Shown here piece by piece: positions 1-11,712 of a DNA stretch of 64,000 bases (position 1 is the first letter of the stretch; every line of letters begins with the position of its first letter). Source of the DNA: Stomorhina lunata. Its lineage: Eukaryota; Arthropoda; Insecta; Diptera; Rhiniidae. Location: the NCBI GenBank assembly GCA_933228675.1, contig OW121742.1, forward strand, positions 16,074,489 to 16,138,488, given 5' to 3'. The notes under the pieces were generated by a model. The model saw only the letters and a program-made list of their open reading frames with translations, did not search any database and was not told where the DNA came from. The translations under genes were made by a program, and so were the position numbers.

Positions 1-30
1 TGTTCTGTTCTCTTTGCGTCGACCCCTGTT
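1..30 (+). mobile_element. Right-end fragment of array-carrying mobile element (copy M1)
   Basis: The first 30 bases match, with few differences, the end of the element copy finishing near 7130 (TGTTCTGTTCTCTTTG followed by a CGACC..CTG block). The window therefore starts at the very end of another copy, whose body lies to the left. The same end block recurs near 25876 and, reversed, near 39515. Confidence 0.6.
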
Positions 31-338
31 TATAGTACTAAAAGATGTACGTTATTTTTAGTGTACTTTGTGAATGTTCGTTATGATAAAGGTTGTGTAT
101 TTTAATATGTACCTATACTGTACGGTACCTTTGTATTTTTTCGAACCTAGCTCCAAACCAAAAATAAAGAAGTATTCAAATTTCGTTCGGAATTGAAAAC
201 ATTACGTAGTTAAAATCCAATCGAAATGATCTTAGATTCTATAGATTCCGACTTAAAAAATTAATCATTAATACATTTTTATTTACTTAATCTAGAAATT
301 TAAAAGTATAATATTTGCAATCACTGTTATTGTTCAGT
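31..338. other. Short intergenic stretch downstream of the lipase gene
   Basis: No gene is seen. A segment at about 178-250 (containing TTCGTTCGGAATTGAAAAC) is repeated in diverged form near 11835-11905, so it is a dispersed repeat. On the minus strand an AATAAA-type signal (seen as TTTATT near 278-284) lies about 55 bases past the lipase stop codon and could be its polyadenylation signal. Confidence 0.5.
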
Positions 339-1259
339 TTAATTTCTCTTACTTCTACTTATATATTTCAAACCGCGTTCCTTTCGGGTAAAGGGCGGTT
401 GAGGCTCGGTCAAACAAAAATACAAACCCTTTGCAGTCTCTGGATAGGTTAAACCGATTTCAACAATATTCGTATAATCACAGTTTTGTTCTCTAAATTG
501 CATCCAATTATCACATTTTACGGCTGGTATATGAACCTCCTCCACTAAAGCTTCCATGAATAAGAGAAAAGGATACATGTGACTACATATAGAAGTGTTA
601 CAACCCGGCTGAAGTCTGCGCTTAGGGAAATAGCCAATACCATTAGGATAGATATCAACAGAGCCCATGGGATTGCGTACACCAAAAATATTACCTTCCC
701 CATGTATGACCACAACACGTGTTGAAATATTACGACGTATATATAAATCATGGGAGTTACAGATATAGGAGCAGGGATCTATGGCAATAAGTTGGCCTAT
801 GAGAGAGATCGTTCGATAGTTGTTGAAATGTTCTTCCGCATAGGTAGAGACCCCTAAGGCAGCAACATTGGCACCCACCGAATGACCAGCTACAGTTATG
901 TCTTTCGGGTCTATACCATTTTCGGTTAAAATTGCAAGAATCTTTGAGACAAAATAACCCTGTAAACTTAGATGATGTCGCAGAGCATAGTACAGCTGTT
1001 GTATATCCTTGGCAAAGTTGACAACAATAACATTCAGATCACGTCTCCGAGACTGTAGCATATGCAAATGGGATTGTATACTAAAGTAGCTATCGGCTGT
1101 ATAAAATCCATTGATGTATAGCAAAGTTTTGCGTTTGGGATTTATATCGAATTCCTTAAGTTCGGAAAGGGAACGTATGGGTAGCTCCACACTTTGATTA
1201 TTCAAAGTCAAGACATGAATACTGGTATCACTGGGATTAATGCCATCGAATAAAGACAT
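339..1259 (-). CDS. Pancreatic-lipase-family (PLA1/yolk-protein-like) lipase
   Basis: A 306-codon open frame encoding an alpha/beta-hydrolase of the animal pancreatic lipase family, which hydrolyses ester bonds of acylglycerols or phospholipids and is usually secreted. The nucleophile elbow GHSVG lies at residues 125-129 (Ser127). The acid is probably Asp161 in IDP, and the histidine is His227 in CSH, just after the QPGC motif (217-220). VDIYPNG at 201-207 matches the family DFYPNG block. All three catalytic residues are present, so it may be active rather than a yolk-protein-like catalytically dead relative. The central lid region is short. No signal peptide follows the ATG used here, but the frame stays open upstream into a plausible splice acceptor (ATTTTAG near 1285), so this ATG may not be the true start and a first exon may be missing. 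It is the only gene in its neighbourhood; the physiological substrate is unknown. Confidence 0.85.
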   Translation of the reverse strand: MSLFDGINPSDTSIHVLTLNNQSVELPIRSLSELKEFDINPKRKTLLYINGFYTADSYFSIQSHLHMLQSRRRDLNVIVVNFAKDIQQLYYALRHHLSLQGYFVSKILAILTENGIDPKDITVAGHSVGANVAALGVSTYAEEHFNNYRTISLIGQLIAIDPCSYICNSHDLYIRRNISTRVVVIHGEGNIFGVRNPMGSVDIYPNGIGYFPKRRLQPGCNTSICSHMYPFLLFMEALVEEVHIPAVKCDNWMQFREQNCDYTNIVEIGLTYPETAKGLYFCLTEPQPPFTRKERGLKYISRSKRN

Positions 1260-1280
1260 AACACCCTCATTTACGGGAGC

Positions 1281-1300
1281 TTCACCTAAAATAGTTAAAT
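1281..1300 (-). promoter_or_regulatory. Possible 3' splice site upstream of the lipase ATG
   Basis: On the minus strand the bases before the lipase exon read AACTATTTTAG then GTGAAGCTC. The frame running into the ATG at 1259 is open here (residues EAPVNEGV precede the Met). This fits a coding exon whose upstream part, carrying a signal peptide, lies at higher coordinates. I could not identify that exon. Confidence 0.35.
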
Positions 1301-2040
1301 GACTTTATTAAATCAATTCCTTAAATTCGTTTCTTTAAGAAAAACTTACAAAACGCCCTCCATCCTTGCGAAAAGGTCTCCGTTAATATTTCAATATTTT
1401 CCTGTTGTATTTTTTCAATGGAGTCACTCTGAACTGTTATCACAAGACTTGCAAAATAAACTAAAATTCTGTAATTTGGCCACATTTTTTGTTTCTCTTG
1501 ATCTTGGTATGAGTCTGTGTTTAAATGTTTTGAACGAAACTTTTGCTTAAAAATTGTCTTTATACATTAAAATCGTATCGATTATTGTAGGTTGCAAAAT
1601 TTTAGCTTTGTTAGCAAAATTTCATTTTCATGAAATTTTATCACGTTTATTTCTTTTGGATCTTTAGTATAAATTGATAAACTTAAATTCGAAATGTTTT
1701 ATTTTGTTTTATAAGAATGTTCCGGCTTTATTTCGATAAGAACTTTTTTGGAAAAAAGAAAGTTGAGTACTTATCATTAGTAATAAGATAATGTTTTGAC
1801 AGTTGTACTAGCTAATATACTACTATGAAATAAGCTCTAATACGCCCGTATTGCATATAAAAAATTGGCTTAAGGAAATGGGTTTCCCCTAATGGCATTG
1901 ATAATTTTCTTAAGCGCAAACCTTAACCAGGGGCCAAATCGCCGCATTCAATATCTATAGAAATGTTGGATATTTCAGAAGCATTTGTGTGGCATAGTTT
2001 TAGGATCATCTAAATAATATATAACATATACGCAGACGTA
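1301..2040. other. Intergenic region with a dispersed repeat
   Basis: AT-rich, with no convincing gene. Bases about 1930-2030 (GGGGCCAAATCGCCGCATT, then a block ending in GGATCATCTAAATAA) are repeated inverted at about 12155-12245 and again in plus orientation at 43815-43895, so this is part of an interspersed repeat family of unknown type. A first exon for the lipase could lie here but is not recognised. Confidence 0.45.
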
Positions 2041-5000
2041 GCCTGCCCATACCACCAGAAGCCGAAGACTTTCTATGATTTTCGTAAATATCACGACCAT
2101 TAATATTTAGTTGAAATTTGGATGTTAGCAAAATCGGTTGGTGCCGCTTTGTTAAAGAAAATACATAAACAAAATACACAGAAATACAAAATCAAAATCC
2201 AATTTATAGCAACAAAATACATTATTTTTGTAAAAATTGTTTGAAATAAATGTAACTGAATTTTGAAATTTTTCGTAACAGAAATAAATTCTAATATTAA
2301 ACAATTTTCCAAAAAGACAACAATTTTATATTTTTTGGATTAAAAATATTTTTTACATATTTTCGATACAAATATTTTTTTCTTGAAAGTTTTTTTCTAT
2401 AAGATTTTTTGATAAAAATATTATTCTATGAAAATTAAAAAAAAAATTTTAATAAAAAAAAGTTTCTATAGAAAAATTTTTGATAAAAATTTTTCTATAG
2501 AAAAATTTTTGATAAAAAATTTTCTATAGAAAAATTTTTGATAAAAAATTTTCTATAGAAAAATTTTTGATAAAAAATTTTCTATAGAAAAATTTTTATC
2601 AAAAATTTTCTATAGAAAAATTTTTGATAAAAAATTTTCTATAGAAAAATTTTTGATAAAAAATTTTCTATAGAAAAATTTTTGATAAAAAATTTTCTAT
2701 ATAAAAATTTTTGATAAAAAAATTTCTATAGAAAAATTTTTGATAAAAAATTTTCTATAGAAAAATTTTTGATAAAAAATTTTCTATAGAAAAATTTTTT
2801 ATAAAAAATTTTCTATAGAAAAATTTTTGATAAAAAATTTTCTATAGAAAAATTTTTGATAAAAAATTTTCTATAGAAAAATTTTTGATAAAAAATTTTC
2901 TATAGAAAAATTTTTGATAAAAAATTTTCTATAGAAAAATTTTTGATAAAAAATTTTCTATAGATAAAAAAGGTTTCTATAGACAAAAATAAAATAATAA
3001 AAAAGGTTTCTATAGAAAAATTTTTGATAAAAAATTTTCTATAGAAAAATTTTTGATAAAAAATTTTTTATAGAAAAATTTTTGATAAAAAATTTTCTAT
3101 AGAAAAATATTTCATAAATAATTTTCTATAGAAAAATTTTTAATAAAAAATTTTCTATATTTACAAATTTTAAATCAAAAAGGTTTCTATAGACAAAAAT
3201 AAAATAATAAAAAAGTTTTTAATAGAAAAATGTTTGATTTTCTATAGAAAATTTTTTGATAACAAATGTTCTATAGAACAACTTTTGATAAAAAACGTTC
3301 TATAGAAAATTTTTTGAAAAAAAAATTTCTATAGACAAACTTTTAATAAAAAAATTTTCTATAGAAAAATTTTTTATCAAAAATTTTTTCTATAAAAAAT
3401 TTTTCTATAGAAAATTTTTGATAAAAAATTTTCTATAGAAAAAATTTTGATAAACAATTTTCTATAGAAAAATTTTTGATAAAAAATTTTCTACAGAAAA
3501 ATTTTTGATAAATAATTTTCTATAGAAAAATTTTTAATAAAAAATTTTGTATAGAAAAAAATTTTCTATAGAAAATTTTTTGATCAAAAATGTTGTATAG
3601 AACAATTTTTGATACAAAATTTTTGATAAAAAATTTTCTATAGAAAAATACTTGATAAAAAAATTTTCTATAGAAAAATTTTTGATAAACAAATTTTCTA
3701 TAGACAAAGTTTTGAAAAAAAAATTTCTATAGACAAATTTGTGATAAAAAAATTTCTATAGAAAAATTTTTGATAAAAAATTTTCTACAGAAAAATTTTT
3801 GATAAAAAATTTTCTAGAGAAAAATTTTTGATAAAAAATTTTCTACAGAAAAATTTTCATAAAAAATTTTCTATAGAAAAATTTTCATAAAAAATTTTCT
3901 ATAGATAAAAAAGGTTTCTACAGACAAAAATAAAATAATAAAAAAGGTTTCTATAGAAAAATTTTTGATAAAAAATTTTCTATAGAAAAATTTTTGATAA
4001 AAAATTTTCTATAGAAAAATTTTTGATAAAAAATTTTCTATAGAAAAATTTTTGATAAAAAATTTTCTATAGAAAAATATTTCATAAATAATTTTCTATA
4101 GAAAAATTTTTAATAAAAAATTTTCTATATTTACAAATTTTAAATCAAAAAGGTTTCTATAGACAAAAATAAAATAATAAAAAAGTTTTCAATAGAAAAA
4201 TGTTTGATTTTCTATAGAAAATTTTTTGATCAAAAATGTTCTATAGAACAACTTTTGATAAAAAACGTTCTATAGAAATTTTTTTGAAAAAAAAAATTTC
4301 TATAGGCAAATTTTTAATAAAAAAATTTCCTATAGAAAAATTTTTTATCAAAAATTTTTTTTATAGAAAATTTTTCTATAGAAAATTTTTGATAAAAAAT
4401 GTTCTATAGAAAAATTTTTGATAAACAATTTTCTATAGAAAAATTTTTGATAAACAAATTTTCTATAGACAAAGTTTTGAAAAAAAATTTCTATAGAAAA
4501 ATTTTTAATAAAAAATTTTGTATAGAAAAAAATTTTCTATAGAAAATTTTTTGATAAAAATGTTGTATAGAACAATTTTTGATACAAAATTTTTGAAAAA
4601 AAATTTTCTATAGAAAAATATTTGATAAAAAAATTTTCTATAGAAAAATTTTTGATAAACAAATTTTCTATAGACAAAGTTTTGAAAAAAAAATTTCTAT
4701 AGAAAAATTTGTGATAAAAAAATTTCTACAGAAAAATTTTTGATAAAAAATTTTCTACAGAAAAATTTTCATAAAAAAATTTCTATAGAAAAATTTTCAT
4801 AAAAAATTTTCTATAGATAAAAAAGGTTTCTATAGACAAAAATAAAATAATAAAAAAGGTTTCTATAGAAAAATTTTTGATAAAAAATTTTCTATAGAAA
4901 AATTTTTGATAAAAAATTTTCTATAGAAAAATTTTTGATAAAAAATTTTCTATAGAAAAATTTTTGATAAAAAATTTTCTATAGAAAAATATTTCATAAA

Positions 5001-7130
5001 TAATTTTCTATAGAAAAATTTTTAATAAAAAATTTTCTATATTTACAAATTTTAAATCAAAAAGGTTTCTATAGACAAAAATAAAATACTAAAAAAGTTT
5101 TCAATAGAAAAATGTTTGATTTTCTATAGAAAATTTTTTGATAAAAAATGTTCTATAGAACAACTTTTGATAAAAAACGTTCTATAGAAAATTTTTTGAA
5201 AAAAAAATTTCTATAGACAAATTGTTAATAAAAAAATTTTCTATAGAAAAATTTTTTATCAAAAATTTTTTTTATAGAAAATTTTTCTATAGAAAATTTT
5301 TGATAAAAAATGTTCTATAGAAAAATTTTTGATAAACAATTTTCTATAGAAAAATTTTTGATAAAAAATTTTCTACAGAAAAATTTTTGATAAATAATTT
5401 TCTATAGAAAAATTTTTAATAAAAAATTTTGTATAGAAAAAAATTTTCTATAGAAAATTTTTTGATAAAAAATGTTGTATAGAACAATTTTTGATACAAA
5501 ATTTTTGATAAAAAATTTTCTATAGAAAAATATTTGATAAAAAAATTTTCTATAGAAAAATTTCTGATAAACAAATTTTCTATAGACAAAGTTTTGAAAA
5601 AAAATTTCTATAGACAAATTTGTGATAAAAAAAAATTCTATAGAAAAATTTTTGATAAAAAATTTTCTACAGAAAAATTTTTGATAAAAAATTTTCTACA
5701 GAAAAATTTTTAATAAAAAATTTTCTATAGAAAAATTTTTGATAAGAAATTTTCTATATTAAAATTTTTTATAAAAAATTTTCTATATTCAAATTTTTTA
5801 TAAAAAATTTTCTACAGAAAAATTTTTGATAAAAAATTTTCTACAGAAAAATTTTTGATAAAAAATTTTCTATAGAAAAATTTTTGATAAAAAATTTTCT
5901 ATAGAAAAATTTTTGATAAAAAATTTTCTATTTTCAAATTTTTGATAAAAAATTTTCTATAGAAAAATTTTTGATAAAAAATTTTCTATAGAAAAATTTT
6001 TGATAAAAAATTTTCTATAGAAAAATTTTTGATAAAAAATTTTCTATAGAAAAATTTTTGATAAAAAATTTTCTATAGAAAAATTTTTGATAAAAAATTT
6101 TCTATAGAAAAATTTTTGATAAAAAATTTTCTATAGAAAAATTTTTGATAAAAAATTTTCTATAGAAAAATTTTTGATAAAAAATTTTCTATAGAAAAAT
6201 TTTTGATAAAAAATTTTCTATAGAAAAATTTTTGATAAAAAATTTTCTATAAAAAAATTTTTGATACAAAATGTTCTCTAAAAAAATTGTTGATAAAAAA
6301 TTTTCTCTAAAAAAATTGTTGATAAAAAATTTTCTATAGAAAATTTTTTGATAAAAAATGTTCTATAGAACAATTTTTGATAAAAAATGTTCTATAGAAA
6401 AATTTTTTATTAAAAAATTTTAATAGAAAAATTTTTGATAACAAATTTTATATAGATTTTTGAAAAAATATTATATTTTTGAAAAAATATTATAATATTC
6501 TATATTTTTTTTTTTTTTTTTGAAAATTATTCAAAAGAAATATTTTTCTGTAAAAAAAATCCTAAAAAATTTTTGATGAAATGTTCAATAAAAAAATTTT
6601 TTAAATTTTCCATAGAAAAATTTTTGAAAAAAAAAACATTCTATAGAAAAATTATGGAGCAAAAATTTTCTATAGAAAAATTTCTGATAAAAAAAATTTG
6701 AATAAAAAGTTTTTCTATAGAAAAATTTTGGATACAAAAATTTTCTATAGAAAAATTTTGGATAAAAAAATTTTCTATAGAAAAATTTCTGAGAAAATTT
6801 GGATAAATATTTTTTCATAGAAAAATTTTGGATAAAAAAATTTCTATAGAAAAATTTTTCATAAAAAATTTTTATAGAACAATTTTTGAACAAAAAAATG
6901 TGTATAGAAAAATTTTTGATAAAAAAATCTTCTATAGAAAAATTTTTGATAAAAATTTTCTATAGAAAATTTTTAGATAAAAATATTAAAAAAATGAAGT
7001 AGAAGGCATTTTCTTTTTAAAACATCAGAACTACACATTGAACAAATACCTATTTTAGTTAAAAATATAAAAAAAAAACGTTAACTCTTTAGAAGAATTT
7101 TTTGTTCTGTTCTCTTTGTGCCGACCTCTG
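2041..7130 (+). mobile_element. Array-carrying mobile element, full copy (M2)
   Basis: A single-copy left end (2041-2190: CCATACCACCAGAAGCCGAA, then a block ending in GATGTTAGCAAA and GTTAAAGAAAATACA) and a right end (about 7000-7130: CTACACATTGAA, ATACCTATTTTAGTT, then GTTCTGTTCTCTTTG) flank a minisatellite of about 4.6 kb. Both ends recur around other arrays in this window (23.1-25.9 kb and, reversed, 39.5-41.8 kb), which defines a mobile unit. No transposase gene or clear inverted termini are visible, so it is non-autonomous. The superfamily is unknown; Helitron/DINE-type elements are a candidate because they are known to carry internal tandem repeats. Confidence 0.6.
2385..6985. repeat. 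AT-rich 29-bp minisatellite array with higher-order structure
   Basis: A unit of about 29 bp, built from the palindrome TTTTCTATAGAAAA and a variable part AATTTTTGATAAAAA, is repeated through the whole block with substitutions and small gaps. Variant blocks (GGTTTCTATAGACAAAAAT near 2970, 3912 and 4825; a TTTACAAATTTTAAATC block near 3160, 4130 and 5040) recur at about 0.91-0.97 kb, which shows a higher-order repeat of three copies. Long frames rich in Lys, Phe and Ile here are a by-product of the repeat. Confidence 0.95.
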
Positions 7131-7485
7131 ATCATTTCGATGGTTAGTTAGGCCATAATCTTCAGGAGACAGATCGAAAACCTCGAATTAGTAACTATTT
7201 TGCAAACACAATCATTATGAATTATGTTTGTGAATTAAAAGGTTAAAGCTTATATTATCGACTTAACAAAAGTAAATAAAAACATTTTTCAGTTTCATCT
7301 TCCTTCACTTCTTAGGTTTTCGATCTGTCTAAAAGCAGGGATGATGGCCTAACCAACCATCGAAACACGTCGAGGAATTTTTTGTTTCCACAAACATTTT
7401 TTGGCTTTTATCAATAATAAATTGTCTATTATATTAAAAAATAAATGTAATAGACTGGGATTAAGTGCGAATCATTTTTTTAATA
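7131..7485. mobile_element. Palindromic element, copy P2 (left arm truncated)
   Basis: Matches the complete palindromic element at 26958-27451: TTCGATGGTTAGTTAGGCC on the left, the inverse GGCCTAACCAACCATCGAAA near 7347, then a distal arm ending in a GTGCGAAT block. The left arm stops exactly at the right end of M2, so M2 insertion or a deletion removed its outer part. Confidence 0.6.
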
Positions 7486-9000
7486 ATATTTACTATCCCG
7501 AAAATGTTGTTATTTTTTGACAAAAATAATCTAACTTCAATAAAAATTAAAAATTTAGCATTTTACAGAGTAAGCATTACTTATTTTATCGTACATTAAG
7601 GCCTCTGTGTATTATTTACCTCCCTAAGGTATGCAGTGATAAATGAATGAGAACAGTTTCAAATCAGCTGACCCAACAGATGATCTCGAATACTTATGCA
7701 CTCACAACTAAACATACGCTCTTTTAACTAAAATATTCATAAAAATACCAAAGAGGGAGATCTTTTTGTATGTATCTCGGCCAGAAAAATGCATTTAAGC
7801 CAAGATCTTTCCGCTCATTTTTGGAGCGATAATAAATGGGCAGAAACAACAACAATTTCGAATGTATAATAGCTGTTGCCAACAGGTTAATAACGATATT
7901 GTCTAAACGATTTGAGCACAGTTTCGGCACGGGTTTCAAGCGGATGAGTTGTCTCAATTCTTTGGCTAAGAAAAAAAGCGGATAAACTTGAAAGCCCCTA
8001 TTTTTATAAAAAAAAAATATATATATATAATAAAACCAAAAAAAAAGTATTGAAAAAAAGCAACAATAAAACAAATTTAAATGAAAATAAAGTGAACAAT
8101 AATTAATTATTGTAATAATTATAAAAAAATTTAGTAGAAAAAAAAAAAAGAAAAAAAATTAATAAAATAAAATTTTAAATAAAAATAAACAAAAAAAGAA
8201 AGAAAACCAAGGAAAATTTTGAAAAAAAAATCAGAAAAATTCTGTAAGAATAAAAATCTATATAAATAAATAAATTCTAAAATTTGTTGACAGGAAAAAA
8301 ATCTTGTTTTGCAACTGCAATAAAATTTATTAAATATATTTAAAAATAAAAATTTTTAACACAAATAAAAAAGTGGTTGAAAAAAAAAGTAAATGCCCTT
8401 GTAAAATATAAAATTAAAAGAAGTTTTATAAAAATTAAAATTTTTAAATAAAAAGAGAGAGATCTCGAAAAAGAGTAAAACTTCTCTTTTTCAAGAGAAA
8501 AATATGAATTAAAAGAAATTTTTGTAAACGGAATTGTTTGTAATCAACGAAAACTAACAATAAACAATAACAATTTCAGGGAAATATTAAAAAAAATTGT
8601 TTGAAAAGTTTGCATAAGAAATAATTTGAAAGAAATCAAAAATTATGCAAGTTTCTTGGCTAAAAGAAAAAAAAAATTCAAATAATTTTTGCAATTTTTG
8701 CTTTTGTTCATTTTAAACTTCTTTCAATTCAATTCAATACTTAAAAGTTATAATGAACAACAAATTTTAATTCCGTTTAAAAAAAATTAATATTTTACTT
8801 ATTTATCGCAATTAATAACTTTCATTTGTTATTCGTTATTTTTACTTAAAACGCCTGATTTTAGTTATTATTCAAATTTTTGTTTTGAATTTCAAGTTTT
8901 TTTTTTTTGAGAGAGTGTTCCATTTTTTTAGTAAATTCAATATTTTTTCACACTTTTTTATATGTAAATATTTTTCGTTTACATTTTTTATACCCTACAC
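7486..9000. other. Non-coding intergenic block
   Basis: No gene is recognised. Bases 7590-7990 are less AT-rich and lack tandem repeats, so this could be conserved non-coding or promoter DNA; a minus-strand open frame of 116 codons here has no family features and runs into a poly-A tract. Bases 8000-8700 are very A-rich in a style common to fly untranslated or intronic sequence. Confidence 0.3.
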
Positions 9001-9019
9001 CTCCATAACTTAAGGTAAT

Positions 9020-9525
9020 GTTGCAAATTTTTCTATAGAAAAAATTTTTATAACAAAATTTTTTCTACATAAAAAATTTTAAAAACAAAAATGTTTACGT
9101 AGAATAAATTTTGATAATGAAAATTTTTCTTAAAAAAAGTGTTAACACAAAAATTTTTCTAAGGACAAAATTTTAATAGCAAAAATTTTTATATACCAAA
9201 AATTTTATTAAAAAAAAGTTTTCCATAATAAAAAATATTGCTAGCAAAAATTGAAAACTAAAATCAATTTTTATAACGAAAATTTGTCCATATAAAAATT
9301 TTGATAACGAAAGTTGTTCTATAGAAAACTTTAATGAAGAACATTTTTCTATAGAAAACTTAAATGAAGTAAATTTTTCTATAGAAAACTTTAATGAAGC
9401 ACATTTTTCTATAGAAAACTTTAATGAAGTAAATTTTTCTATAGAAAACTTTAATGAAGAAAATTTTTCTATAAAAAACTTTAATTACGATAATTTTTCT
9501 ATAGAAAAAATAATGATAACGAAAA
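9020..9525. repeat. Degenerate CTATAG-type minisatellite
   Basis: Diverged units of about 29-31 bp; the clearest run is at 9318-9510, where TTTCTATAGAAAACTTTAAT alternates with GAAG(A/T)AAA for about six copies. It is the same core as the large arrays with another variable half. Confidence 0.75.
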
Positions 9526-9539
9526 ATTGAAAGAAATTA

Positions 9540-9855
9540 ATTTTGATGGTCATGGTTTCGAGTCGGGCTCAGGTTCATGTCATAAATTATTTTTTTAATT
9601 TATGATTTTCTTTTATTAATTAATTTTAGTTAAACCCGAATTTATGTTGATGGTCGTGAGTTCGTGTCGGGCTTAGGTTCATGTCATAAATTATTTTTAT
9701 AATTTATGATTTCTAAATTAGATGAATAAATTTTAGGAATACTGAAAAAACTATGTGACACTTAGCAGTGTGGAATGCTACATTTTCTGTCCCGCTACGG
9801 ACAATGTGTCACCAACTGTTAGATGCCAGTAGTTAAGATCATCTATTTAACTTAA
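9540..9855. mobile_element. SINE-like or other short interspersed repeat, copy 1
   Basis: Contains two pol III B-box-like stretches (GGTTTCGAGTCGGGCTCAG near 9549 and a diverged second one near 9655), each followed by TTCATGTCATAAATT. It then continues into a block of about 150 bases (AATACTGAAAAAACTATGTG, GTGTCACCAACTGTTA, GATCATCTATTTAACT) that is repeated almost unchanged at 10310-10445. Confidence 0.45.
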
Positions 9856-9859
9856 AAAA

Positions 9860-10165
9860 ATTCTGAAAATTGTCTATAGAAAAATTTTTGATAAAAGATT
9901 TTCTATAGACAAATTTTTGAAAAAAAAAAAATCTATAGAGAAATTTTTGCCAGAAAAGTTTTCTATACAAAAATTTTTGTAAGAAAATTTTCAATAAAAA
10001 ATATAGAAAACTTTTTGATAAATAATTTTCTATAGAAATTAAGAAAAAAAAACTTCTACAGAAAAATTTTTAATAGAAAATTTTCTATAGAAAAATATTT
10101 CATAAAAAAATTTTGTATAGAAAAATATTTGATAAAAAATTTTTTATAGAAAAATTTTTGATAAA
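9860..10165. repeat. Degenerate CTATAG-type minisatellite
   Basis: About ten diverged units with TCTATAGAAAAAT and TTTGATAAAA blocks, lying between the two SINE-like copies. Confidence 0.75.
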
Positions 10166-10445
10166 AAAATTGAATGAAATTAATTTTTAGTTGAACTAAG
10201 AATTTATGTTAAGAGGTTGTGGTTCGAATCCGGGCTCAGATTCATATCATAAATTTTTGTTTTTATTTTTATTTTTAATAATTCTTATGATTTTTAAATT
10301 AGATGAATAAATTTTAGGAATACTGAAAAAACTATGTGACACTTAGCAGTGTGGAATGCTGCATTTTCTGTCCCGTTACGGACTTCATCAGCACAATGTG
10401 TCACCAACTGTTATATGCCAGTAGTTAAGATCATCTATTTAACTG
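10166..10445. mobile_element. SINE-like repeat, copy 2
   Basis: A better B box (GGTTCGAATCC at 10221-10231), then CATAAATTTT and the same tail block as copy 1, ending GATCATCTATTTAACT near 10443. The pair flanks a minisatellite, as if the array grew inside a duplicated element. Confidence 0.45.
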
Positions 10446-10744
10446 AATTCTTAAGCGAAATGGAAAACGAGAATTATGTTAATACTCATTTCATTTATAC
10501 ACTGGCTTATTCTTACAAAATTTAGTGGCCATACATATCATAGTTTCTAATTTAATAGCTTTTAACTGGCCTTTGCTAAAATTTTTAGTTTCCGTGAATG
10601 TTTTTTTTATATGAAAGCTAAAGTCAAATATGGACTGATGATTCCTATAAAATTTGATAAACTGATCAAAAGTTGCATAAAACTTCCCTATTTTAAATTT
10701 AGTCGTCATAGCTATTACAATTGTATTCAATTTATCAGCATTAA

Positions 10745-11545
10745 GGTGTTTCCCGGGGCGGAGCTCTAACTAAATTTGAACCGATTTTGTCCATTTTCAA
10801 CACACATGTTTTTCAAGATATCCAAAATACTTTTGTAAAATTTTGTCTCTCTAGCTCTTTTCGTTAAGGCGCTATCGTGCTTTTATCTGACGGGCAGACG
10901 GACATAAACAACCTTTTCTTTATGTATTTTTGTGTTTCCATAAGTTTTTTATATGGGAGCTATGGTCAAATGGTGACCGATTGTGACAAAATTTTGCACA
11001 CTGGCTGGCATTGATATAAGACTTTCTTGTGCTTAATTTAGTTTTTCTAGCTCTTGTAGTTAAGGAGCTATCACGCTTTTATCTGACGGACAGACAGACA
11101 TAAACAACCTTTTCTTTATGTATTTTTGTGTTTCCATAAATTTTTTATATGGGAGCTATGGTCAAATGGTGACCGATTGCAACAAAATTTTGCACACTGG
11201 CTGATATAAGACTTTCTTATGCCAAATTTAGTGGTTATATCTGTTATACTTTTATACTTTATTGGCATTTAAGTCTATTTTAGGTGAAATTTAGGCTGTT
11301 TTCGTAAGTTTTTTGTATGGGAGCTATGGCTAAATGTGAACCGATTTTGATGAAATTTTATATGATGCCTAGGGCTTATGTAAAACTTCTATATACCCAT
11401 TTTTATCATCATAGCTGTTATAATTTGTCATTTATTTACAAATAAGTGATTCGCCTAGACGAGGTTATACGGGAGCTATGGTCAAATGTTAACCGATTTT
11501 GCCCAAATTCAATACCAAAATTTTCTCAGATATGAAGAATATTTT
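10745..11545. repeat. DINE-like body sequence with a local tandem duplication
   Basis: Repeated phrases GGGAGCTATGGTCAAATG and ACCGATTTTG, with CAGACGGACATAAACAACC, are typical of the body of DINE-1/INE-1-type fly repeats. The segment at about 10875-11050 is directly duplicated at about 11068-11215 with few changes. No coding potential is seen. Confidence 0.5.
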
Positions 11546-11560
11546 TACTAAGTTTCTGTC

Positions 11561-11712
11561 TAGAATTAGGGATAATCCTCCTGATGAGATGGCCTAACCA
11601 ACCATAGAAACGCGTCGAGGAAAGGTTTCCCCACCAACATTTTTTGGTTTTATCAAAAAACTATTTATTAGAACAATAATTGTAATAAGTTGGGATCTTA
11701 GTGCAATACAAT
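11561..11712. mobile_element. Palindromic element, half copy P3
   Basis: Matches only the right arm of the element at 26958-27451: AGGGATAATCCTCCTGATGA, GGCCTAACCAACCATAGAAA, then TTTTATCAAAAA and a degenerate terminal part. Confidence 0.6.

Noticed and set aside
5402..6893. Open frames of 70-100 codons rich in Phe, Lys, Tyr and Ile, with similar ones at 23713-24065, 25065-25262, 35645-35839, 39967-41320 and 53487-53738
   Set aside because: They are simple translations of the minisatellite units; the peptide repeats follow the 29-31 bp DNA period and have no independent protein features.
7724..8074. Minus-strand open frame of 116 codons
   Set aside because: It begins in an A-rich tract giving a Phe/Tyr-rich start, has no recognisable domain and no splice context.
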